Shown: positions 57,973-64,000 of the stretch, one piece after another | How positions within the stretch are numbered: the stretch's first letter is position 1 | Layout: the number at the start of each line of letters is the position of its first letter | Source of the DNA: DASYTH01 sp045806965 | GTDB lineage: Bacteria; Actinomycetota; Actinomycetes; Mycobacteriales; Pseudonocardiaceae | Direction of reading: 5' to 3' | DNA length: 64,000 nt | Assembly: GCA_045806965.1 (NCBI GenBank) | Contig: JBJMIG010000039.1 | Span: 3,662-67,661 of the forward strand | The notes under the pieces: generated by a model | Seen by the model: only the letters and a program-made list of their open reading frames with translations | The model's database searches: none | Told to the model about the DNA's origin: nothing | Position numbers and translations under genes: made by a program

Positions 57973-58887
57973 TCAGCCCTCCCCGTTGCCCGTGTCGGTT
58001 TGCGGCGTCTCCGCGACGCCGTTGGTGGCCGCGTTGTTGACCTCGGGCGTCGGCGTCACCGGCACTGCCGGCGTCACGGGCGCTGCCGGCGGCGTCGGCG
58101 AGTTGCCCGCCTCGGCGGCCGCGCGGCCGGCCTCTGTGCTGGTCGCGGTGGTGCCGGCCGAACCGGAACGCCGCGCCCTCGTCGGCCGCTCGCCCCGGTC
58201 GCGCCGCGGTCCGCCGCGCTGCTCGGGGGCGTTCGCGGTGGCGTCGCGCTCGCGCCGGCCGCCGACCACGTCACCCTTGAAGATCCACACCTTCACGCCG
58301 ATCCGGCCGAAGGTGGTGCGCGCCTCGAAGAAGCCGTAGTCGATGTCCGCGCGCAGCGTGTGCAGCGGCACCCGACCCTCGCGGTAGTGCTCGGAGCGGG
58401 ACATCTCGGCGCCGCCGAGCCGGCCGCTGCACTGCACCCGGATGCCCTTGACCTGCGGCGAGCGCATCGCCGACTGGATGGCCTTGCGCATCGCCCTTCG
58501 GAAGGAGACCCGGTTGGACAGCTGCTCGGCGGTCACCTGGGCGACCAGCTGCGCGTCCGCCTCCGGGTTCTTCACCTCGAGGATGTTCAGCTGAACCTGC
58601 TTCTTGGTGAGCTTCTCCAGCTCGCCGCGAATACGGTCGGCCTCGGCTCCCCGGCGGCCGATCACGATGCCCGGCCGGGCGGTGTGGATGTCCACCCGCA
58701 CCCGGTCGCGGGTGCGCTCGATCTCGACCTTGGAGATGCCCGCCCGCTCCATACCCTTGGAGAGCAGACGACGGATCTTGACGTCCTCCGCCACGTACTC
58801 CGCGTACTGCTTGTCGGCGTACCAGCGGGACTTCCAGTCGGTGGTGATGCCGAGCCGGAAGCCGTGCGGGTTGATCTTCTGTCCCAC
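57973..58887 (-). CDS. rpsC: 30S ribosomal protein S3 with long disordered C-terminus
   Basis: The first 215 or so residues are S3 (MGQKINPHGFRLGITTDWKS, KH domain with VIGRRGAEADRIRGELEKLT). A tail of about 90 residues follows, first Arg-rich, then rich in Ala, Pro and Thr, longer than in most bacteria but of a kind seen in actinobacteria. S3 shapes the mRNA entry site. The GTG start overlaps the rplV stop by one base. Confidence 0.98.
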   Translation of the reverse strand: MGQKINPHGFRLGITTDWKSRWYADKQYAEYVAEDVKIRRLLSKGMERAGISKVEIERTRDRVRVDIHTARPGIVIGRRGAEADRIRGELEKLTKKQVQLNILEVKNPEADAQLVAQVTAEQLSNRVSFRRAMRKAIQSAMRSPQVKGIRVQCSGRLGGAEMSRSEHYREGRVPLHTLRADIDYGFFEARTTFGRIGVKVWIFKGDVVGGRRERDATANAPEQRGGPRRDRGERPTRARRSGSAGTTATSTEAGRAAAEAGNSPTPPAAPVTPAVPVTPTPEVNNAATNGVAETPQTDTGNGEG

Positions 58888-59330
58888 TAGCTGGCACTCC
58901 TCTTCGCGCTGGTCTTACGGCCCGCGGTCCTACCCTTGGCGGGCTTCGTCTCCACCTTGAGCGACTCGACCTCGATGGTGATGTGGCTGGTGCGCTTGCG
59001 GATCCGGTAGGCCCGGCCCTGCGCGCGCGGCCGGAACCGCTTGAGTGTCGGTCCCTCGTCCACGTAGGCCTTGCTCACCCAGAGCGTGTCCGGGTCGAGG
59101 TCGAGGTTGTTCTCGGCGTTGGCCACGGCGCTGGCCAGCACCTTGGCCACCGGCTCACTCGCCGCCTGCGGCGCGAACTGGAGCACGGCGAGGGCCTCGC
59201 TGGCGCTGCGGCCCCTGATGAGCTCGACGACCCGGCGCACCTTCATCGGGGTGGCGCGGACGTAGCGAGCCCGAGCGATGGCGCGCGGGAGCTCGTCCTC
59301 CTGCGGCACATCTGCGTTACGGGCGTTCAT
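58887..59330 (-). CDS. rplV: 50S ribosomal protein L22
   Basis: The 147-residue protein has ARYVRATPMKVRRVVELIRG and the tunnel-loop end RPRAQGRAYRIRKRTSHITI. L22 lines the exit tunnel, where macrolide-resistance changes occur. Its lysine-rich tail is extended. Confidence 0.98.
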   Translation of the reverse strand: MNARNADVPQEDELPRAIARARYVRATPMKVRRVVELIRGRSASEALAVLQFAPQAASEPVAKVLASAVANAENNLDLDPDTLWVSKAYVDEGPTLKRFRPRAQGRAYRIRKRTSHITIEVESLKVETKPAKGRTAGRKTSAKRSAS

Positions 59331-59349
59331 CGCGTTTCCCTTGCTGTCT

Positions 59350-59631
59350 CTAGCGCCTGCGCGCCTTGCGGTCGTCCTTGACGTGCCCGCGGAAGGTGCG
59401 GGTGGGCGCGAACTCGCCCAGCTTGTGGCCGACCATGGACTCCGTGATGTAGACCGGCACGTGCTTGCGGCCGTCGTGCACCGCGATGGTGTGGCCCAAC
59501 ATGTCCGGGATGATCGTGGACCGGCGGGACCAGGTCTTGATCACGGTCTTCTTGTTGGCCTCGTTGAGCGTGTCCACCTTCTTGAGCAGGTGGTCATCGA
59601 CGAACGGGCCCTTCTTCAAACTGCGCGGCAT
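59350..59631 (-). CDS. rpsS: 30S ribosomal protein S19
   Basis: The 93-residue protein begins MPRSLKKGPFVDDHLLKKVD and has GHKLGEFAPTRTFRGH. It contacts S13 in the head of the 30S subunit. Confidence 0.98.
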   Translation of the reverse strand: MPRSLKKGPFVDDHLLKKVDTLNEANKKTVIKTWSRRSTIIPDMLGHTIAVHDGRKHVPVYITESMVGHKLGEFAPTRTFRGHVKDDRKARRR

Positions 59632-59650
59632 CTGTCACTCCCTCCTGCTC

Positions 59651-60487
59651 TTAGCGCTTCTTGCCGGTGCGGCGCCGGCGGACGATCATCCGGTCGCTCG
59701 GCTTGCCCCGGTGGCGGGTGCGGCCTTCCGGCTTGCCCTTCGGGTTGACCGGGTGGCGACCGCCCGAGGTCTTGCCCTCACCGCCGCCGTGCGGGTGGTC
59801 GACCGGGTTCATGGCCACACCACGGACGGTCGGGCGCTTGCCCTTCCACCGCATCCGGCCGGCCTTGCCCCAGTTGATGTTGGCCTGCTCGGAGTTGCCC
59901 ACCTCGCCGACCGTCGCACGGCAACGCACGTCCACGTTGCGGATCTCGCCGGAGGGCATCCGCAGCTGTGCGTACGGGCCCTCCTTGGCGACCAGCTGCA
60001 CGCTGGCCCCGGCCGAGCGGGCGATCTTCGCGCCACCGCCCGGACGCAACTCGATGGCGTGCACCACGGTGCCGACCGGGATGTTGCGCAACGGCAGGTT
60101 GTTGCCCGGCTTGATGTCGGCCCTCGGCCCGTTCTCGATCCGGTCGCCCTGACGCAGCTTCTCCGGCGCGATGATGTAGCGCTTCTCGCCGTCGGCGTAG
60201 TGCAGCAGCGCGATCCTGGCCGTGCGGTTCGGGTCGTACTCGATGTGCGCGACCTTGGCCGGCACGCCGTCCTTGTCGTGCCGGCGGAAGTCGATCAGCC
60301 GGTAGGCGCGCTTGTGACCGCCGCCCTTGTGCCGCGTGGTGATCTTGCCGTGCACGTTCCGGCCGCCCCTGCCGTGCAGCGGACGGACCAGCGACTTCTC
60401 CGGGTGATCTCGGGTGATCTCGGCGAAGTCGGAGACGCTCGAGCCGCGGCGGCCCGGGGTCGTCGGCTTGTACTTGCGGATGCCCAT
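59651..60487 (-). CDS. rplB: 50S ribosomal protein L2
   Basis: The 278-residue protein begins MGIRKYKPTTPGRRGSSVSD and carries VAMNPVDHPHGGGEGKTSGG with the peptidyl-transferase-linked histidine. L2 is required for subunit joining and peptide-bond formation. Confidence 0.98.
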   Translation of the reverse strand: MGIRKYKPTTPGRRGSSVSDFAEITRDHPEKSLVRPLHGRGGRNVHGKITTRHKGGGHKRAYRLIDFRRHDKDGVPAKVAHIEYDPNRTARIALLHYADGEKRYIIAPEKLRQGDRIENGPRADIKPGNNLPLRNIPVGTVVHAIELRPGGGAKIARSAGASVQLVAKEGPYAQLRMPSGEIRNVDVRCRATVGEVGNSEQANINWGKAGRMRWKGKRPTVRGVAMNPVDHPHGGGEGKTSGGRHPVNPKGKPEGRTRHRGKPSDRMIVRRRRTGKKR

Positions 60488-60501
60488 GTCTGCTCAGTCC
60501 C

Positions 60502-60801
60502 TTACGTGGCCGGTCCGCCGAAGATCTCGATCGGCTTGCTGTCCGCGGTCAGCGTGACGATCGCGCGCTTGGTGTTCTTGCGCTTGCCGTAGCCGGTCCG
60601 GGTGCGCTTGCGCTTGCCCTGCCGGTTCAGCGTGTTCACGCTGATCACCTGAACGCCGAACACCTTCTCGACCGCGATCTTGATCTCGGTCTTGTTCGCG
60701 TGCGGAGCCACCACGAACGTGTACTTGTTCTCCTCGAGCAGCCCGTAGGACTTCTCCGAGATCACCGGCGCGAGCAGCACGTCGCGGGGGTCGGGAATCA
60801 T
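60502..60801 (-). CDS. rplW: 50S ribosomal protein L23
   Basis: The 99-residue protein has DVLLAPVISEKSYGLLEENK and the FGVQVISVNTLNRQGKRKR loop. L23 docks trigger factor and SRP. Its ATG overlaps the rplD stop (ATGA). Confidence 0.98.
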   Translation of the reverse strand: MIPDPRDVLLAPVISEKSYGLLEENKYTFVVAPHANKTEIKIAVEKVFGVQVISVNTLNRQGKRKRTRTGYGKRKNTKRAIVTLTADSKPIEIFGGPAT

Positions 60802-61844
60802 TCCGTCTCCTCCTTCGCCTTGCGCTGCGACGGCGGCAGCTGGAAGCCTGCCCGCTCGGCGTCCTCGGCGGTGGCGAACCACACCTCGGCCGTGGTTCGG
60901 CCGTAGTGCGAGGTGCCGGGCACGTGGTACAGCTTCGAGCTGGCGTTGCCCTTGATCGGGTAGCCCTCGGGCTGGGAACCGTCCTCGAGCGGCAGGTGGC
61001 TGCCCGGGCCGAAGTCGGCCTCGGCGCCGTCGGACTTCTCGGCCGCTTCTGCCGCCTGGGCCTTCGCGGCCGAAGCCTTCGCCGCGGGGGCCTTGGCAGC
61101 CGGAGCCTTGGCCGTCTCCGCCGGGGCCTTGGCCGCCGGCTTGGCCTTCGCCGGCTTCTCGGCGACGGTGCTGACCTCGACGACCTCGCTCTCCCGAGCC
61201 ACCGCCCGGGCGCCGCCCTTGATCGGACCGGCCAGGAAGGCGTCGAGCGCGAGCTTCGAGAAGATCACGTCGTCGTTGACCAGCACGTCGTAGGTGTTGA
61301 GCTGGTCCGGCGCCAGGAGGTGCACGTTCGGCAGGTTGCGCGCGGACACCCAGTTGACGTCCTCGTCGCGGCTCAGCACGAGCAGCAGTCGGGTGGCCGT
61401 GCTGACCGACTCGAGCACCTTGCGCGCCGTCTTCGTCGAGGGCGTCTCGCCGTCCACCAGACCGGACAACACGTGCACCTGGCCGTTGCGGGCCCGGTCG
61501 GACAGCGCCCCGCGCAGCGCCGCGGCCTTCATCTTCTTCGGCGTGCGCTGCGAGTAGTCCCGCGGAGTCGGGCCGTGCACCACGCCACCGCCGGTGAACT
61601 GCGGCGCCCTGGTCGAGCCCTGACGGGCCCGGCCGGTGCCCTTCTGCCGGTACGGCTTCTTGCCGCCGCCACGGACCTCGCCCCGGGTCTTGGTGTCGTG
61701 CGTACCCTGCCGGGCGGCCGCCTGCTGAGCGACAACCACCTGGTGCATCAGCGCGATGTTGGCCTGCGCGTCGAACACCTCGGCGGGCAGCTCGACGGTG
61801 CCGTCCGTGCTGCCGTCCGGGGTCTTCACGTCAACGGAGGTCAC
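60798..61844 (-). CDS. rplD: 50S ribosomal protein L4 with an extra C-terminal domain
   Basis: Residues 1 to about 215 are L4, with RGGGKKPYRQKGTGRARQGS in the tunnel loop. An Ala/Lys-rich linker of about 70 residues (PAKAKPAAKAPAETAK...) follows, then a 60-residue domain (GSHLPLEDGS ... PIKGNASSKLYHVP ... TTAEVWFATAEDAERAGF) almost the same as that of L17. At 348 aa it is far longer than a usual L4 (about 210-225). The GTG start overlaps the rplC stop (GTGA). Confidence 0.96.
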   Translation of the reverse strand: MTSVDVKTPDGSTDGTVELPAEVFDAQANIALMHQVVVAQQAAARQGTHDTKTRGEVRGGGKKPYRQKGTGRARQGSTRAPQFTGGGVVHGPTPRDYSQRTPKKMKAAALRGALSDRARNGQVHVLSGLVDGETPSTKTARKVLESVSTATRLLLVLSRDEDVNWVSARNLPNVHLLAPDQLNTYDVLVNDDVIFSKLALDAFLAGPIKGGARAVARESEVVEVSTVAEKPAKAKPAAKAPAETAKAPAAKAPAAKASAAKAQAAEAAEKSDGAEADFGPGSHLPLEDGSQPEGYPIKGNASSKLYHVPGTSHYGRTTAEVWFATAEDAERAGFQLPPSQRKAKEETE

Positions 61845-62497
61845 TGCGACGCACCACCCTTCGCGGCGCTCCTCAGGAACACCAGGCCGCCCTTCGGGCC
61901 CGGGATCGCACCCTTGACCAGGATCAGGCCGGAGTCGGCGTCCACCAGGTGCACGGTCAGGTTCTGCGTGGTGACCCGGACGTGGCCCATCCGGCCGGCC
62001 ATGCGCAGGCCCTTGAACACCCGGCCCGGCGTGGCGCAGCCGCCGATCGAGCCGGGGCTGCGGTGCTTGCGCTGGGTGCCGTGGCTGGCGCTGAGGCCCT
62101 TGAAGCCGTGCCGCTTCATCACGCCGGCCGTGCCCTTGCCCTTGCTGGTGCCGGTCACGTCGATCACCGCGCCCGGCTCGAACACGTCGGCGTTGATCTC
62201 CTGGCCGACCTCGTAGGACCCGGCGTCGGTGGTGCGCAGCTCGGCGAGATACCGGCGCGGTGTCACCTTGGCCTTGTCGAAGTGCCCGGTGCGCGGCTTG
62301 TTCACCTTGCGCGGGTCGATCGCGCCGAACGCGAGCTGTACGGCGGCGTAGCCGTCGTTGTCCTGGGTGCGGATCTGGGTGACCACGTTCGGGCCGGCCT
62401 TGACGACGGTCACCGGGACGATCCGGTTGTTCTCGTCGAAGACCTGGGTCATCCCGAGCTTGGTGCCCAGAATCCCTTTCATCTGCCGGTCAGACAT
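61841..62497 (-). CDS. rplC: 50S ribosomal protein L3
   Basis: The 218-residue protein has KGILGTKLGMTQVFDENNRI and GHVRVTTQNLTVHLVDADSG. L3 helps form the peptidyl-transferase centre. It is 12 bp downstream of rpsJ. Confidence 0.98.
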   Translation of the reverse strand: MSDRQMKGILGTKLGMTQVFDENNRIVPVTVVKAGPNVVTQIRTQDNDGYAAVQLAFGAIDPRKVNKPRTGHFDKAKVTPRRYLAELRTTDAGSYEVGQEINADVFEPGAVIDVTGTSKGKGTAGVMKRHGFKGLSASHGTQRKHRSPGSIGGCATPGRVFKGLRMAGRMGHVRVTTQNLTVHLVDADSGLILVKGAIPGPKGGLVFLRSAAKGGASQ

Positions 62498-62509
62498 TGG
62501 AGTCAGGCC

Positions 62510-62815
62510 TCACTGGATGTTGACGTCGACACTGGCCGGGAGGTCGATGCGCATCAGCGCGTCGACCGTCTTCGGCGTCGGGTCGAGGATGTCGATCAGC
62601 CGCTTGTGCGTGCGCATCTCGAAGTGCTCCCGCGAGTCCTTGTACTTGTGCGGGGAACGGATGACGCAGTAGACGTTCTTCTCGGTGGGCAGCGGCACCG
62701 GTCCGACGACCCGGGCGCCGGTACGCGTCACGGTCTCGACGATCTTGCGCGCGGACGCGTCGATCGCCTCGTGGTCGTAGGCCTTGAGCCGAATGCGGAT
62801 CTTCTGTCCCGCCAT
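62510..62815 (-). CDS. rpsJ: 30S ribosomal protein S10
   Basis: The 101-residue protein begins MAGQKIRIRLKAYDHEAIDA and has RTHKRLIDILDPTPKTVDAL. It is the first gene of the S10 operon and is also the antitermination factor NusE. The ATG at 62815 fits the family; upstream in-frame codons are not conserved. Confidence 0.98.
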   Translation of the reverse strand: MAGQKIRIRLKAYDHEAIDASARKIVETVTRTGARVVGPVPLPTEKNVYCVIRSPHKYKDSREHFEMRTHKRLIDILDPTPKTVDALMRIDLPASVDVNIQ

Positions 62816-62927
62816 GGTGGCTTGCCGTCCTTCTTGAGTGCCGCTCCGGTCCACGCGGTCGGGTGTGTCGCGCCCTTCGCGCAGACCGACCCCTTGGTCG
62901 TGTGCCGTGGGGGTTGGTCATTTGGAT

Positions 62928-62948
62928 GGGCCCGCCTGAGGCGGGCCC
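62928..62948 (-). terminator. Terminator between tuf and rpsJ
   Basis: GGGCCCGCC and GGCGGGCCC form a perfect 9-bp stem with a TGA loop, about 100 bp after the tuf stop. No T-run follows, as is common in actinobacteria. The 235-bp gap should also contain the rpsJ promoter, which I could not assign. Confidence 0.8.
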
Positions 62949-63050
62949 GCTCACGTCGGGGCGGCCGGCTAACGAGAGACCGACCGCCCTGACGACGAGC
63001 AACCTGTCAAGGATGCCACATGCGAGTGTGGCGTCCCGAACGGGGGGTAC

Positions 63051-64000
63051 CTACTTGACGATCTTGGTGACCCGGCCGGCGCCGACGGTACGGCCGCCCT
63101 CGCGAATCGCGAAGCGCAGCCCCTCGTCCATGGCGATCGGCTGAATCAGGTCGACCTTCATCTCGGTGTTGTCGCCCGGCATGACCATCTCGGTGCCCTC
63201 GGGGAGGGTCACCACTCCGGTCACGTCCGTGGTACGGAAGTAGAACTGCGGGCGATAGTTGTTGAAGAACGGGGTGTGCCGGCCACCCTCGTCCTTGGAC
63301 AGGATGACCACGTTCGCCTCGAACTCGATGTGCGGGGTCGTGGTGCCCGGCTTGACGATGACCTGGCCGCGCTCGACGTCCTCCCGCTTGATGCCGCGCA
63401 GCAGCAGGCCCACGTTGTCGCCGGCCTGGCCCTGGTCGAGCAGCTTGCGGAACATCTCGACGCCGGTGACGGTGGTCGACTGGGACTTCTCCCGAATGCC
63501 GACGATCTCGACCGTCTCGCCGACCTTGACGATGCCGCGCTCGACCCGGCCGGTCACAACGGTGCCGCGGCCGGTGATCGTGAACACGTCCTCGATCGGC
63601 ATCAGGAACGGCTTCTCGGTCTCGCGCACCGGCTCCGGCACGTTCTCGTCGACCGCGTCCATCAGCTCCATGAGCTTGGCGCCCCACTCGGCGTCGCCCT
63701 CGAGCGCCTTGAGCGCGGACACCCGCACCACCGGCAGGTCGTCGCCCGGGAACTCCTGGCTGGAGAGCAGCTCACGGACCTCAAGCTCGACCAGCTCGAG
63801 GATCTCCTCGTCATCGACCATGTCCGCCTTGTTCAGCGCCACGACGATGTACGGCACACCAACCTGGCGAGCCAGCAGCACGTGCTCCCGGGTCTGCGGC
63901 ATCGGACCGTCGGTCGCCGCGACCACCAGAATCGCGCCGTCCATCTGCGCCGCACCGGTGATCATGTTCTTGATGTAGTCGGCGTGACCAGGGCAGTCCA
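63051..64000 (-). CDS. tuf: Elongation factor Tu, 5' part cut by the window edge
   Basis: The frame enters at the window edge within the G-domain (DCPGHADYIKNM) and continues through VALNKADMVDDEE (guanine specificity), domain 2 (VFTITGRGTVVTGRVERG) and domain 3 (GDNTEMKVDLIQPIAMDEGL), ending GRVTKIVK. About 80 N-terminal residues, including the P-loop, lie outside the window. EF-Tu delivers aminoacyl-tRNA to the ribosome. Confidence 0.97.
   Translation of the reverse strand, partial: DCPGHADYIKNMITGAAQMDGAILVVAATDGPMPQTREHVLLARQVGVPYIVVALNKADMVDDEEILELVELEVRELLSSQEFPGDDLPVVRVSALKALEGDAEWGAKLMELMDAVDENVPEPVRETEKPFLMPIEDVFTITGRGTVVTGRVERGIVKVGETVEIVGIREKSQSTTVTGVEMFRKLLDQGQAGDNVGLLLRGIKREDVERGQVIVKPGTTTPHIEFEANVVILSKDEGGRHTPFFNNYRPQFYFRTTDVTGVVTLPEGTEMVMPGDNTEMKVDLIQPIAMDEGLRFAIREGGRTVGAGRVTKIVK

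Noticed and set aside
1..64000. tRNA, rRNA, CRISPR, insertion sequence or phage features
   Set aside because: I searched by eye for cloverleaf ends, regularly spaced direct repeats, transposase motifs and integrase genes and saw none. A tRNAscan or similar run would be decisive.

Overview
The window is high-GC actinobacterial chromosome. Gene content and order point to the Mycobacteriales/Pseudonocardiales branch, most likely a Pseudonocardiales species, although the genus cannot be fixed from the sequence alone. The evidence is AdnAB instead of RecBCD, NnaR/GlnR-type nitrogen control, MoeZ, DUF3107, DUF3152, an ESX secretion remnant, and a gene order matching the Rv3200c-Rv3212 segment of Mycobacterium tuberculosis as I remember it. 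No tRNA, rRNA, CRISPR array, insertion sequence or prophage was recognised.

Region 1 (about 1-8.6 kb) holds a small membrane protein, a K+ channel with an RCK domain, the AdnB and AdnA helicase-nuclease subunits for double-strand break resection, and a divergent alkyltransferase-like (ATL) protein. Region 2 (8.7-17.9 kb) is a complete assimilatory nitrate/nitrite module read leftward: nasA, a NADH/FAD electron-transfer partner and narK joined by stop/start overlaps, then nirB, nirD and the HemD-like regulator nnaR. A near-ideal GlnR box lies directly upstream of nirB. Together they take up nitrate, reduce it to nitrite and then to ammonium. This module and the neighbouring secreted lipase interrupt the mycobacterial-type gene order.

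Region 3 (18-30 kb) resumes that order: a phosphotransferase, moeZ, a DUF3152 zincin-like protein, an alpha/beta hydrolase, two overlapping TetR regulators, a DUF3107 protein, a ferritin-like protein, the RNA helicase rhlE and a beta-propeller-like membrane protein. Region 4 (30-37.6 kb) is housekeeping and accessory material: a RecB-like Fe-S nuclease, MarC, PHP phosphoesterase, PH-domain protein, NUDIX, DUF2332, a MaoC-like hydratase, and a CorA Mg2+ transporter with a structured leader and a possible leader peptide. Two unlisted tiny membrane proteins (54 and 48 aa) lie here. Region 5 (37.6-43.9 kb) has eccB and eccE transcribed divergently, a nonapeptide-repeat protein, a 28-aa coupled ORF, an unknown protein and a secreted subtilase.

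Region 6 (43.9-64 kb) is the S10-spc-alpha ribosomal super-cluster, all on the minus strand from tuf (cut by the window edge) to truA. It shows four local peculiarities. L4 and L17 carry the same extra C-terminal domain. A 65-aa ORF fills the rpsM-rpsK gap. A membrane protein plus hairpins separate rplO from secY. truA has no ATG/GTG/TTG start and probably uses a CTG overlapping the rplQ stop. A family of 19-bp-arm palindromes is scattered through the intergenic spaces of the left two thirds of the window.
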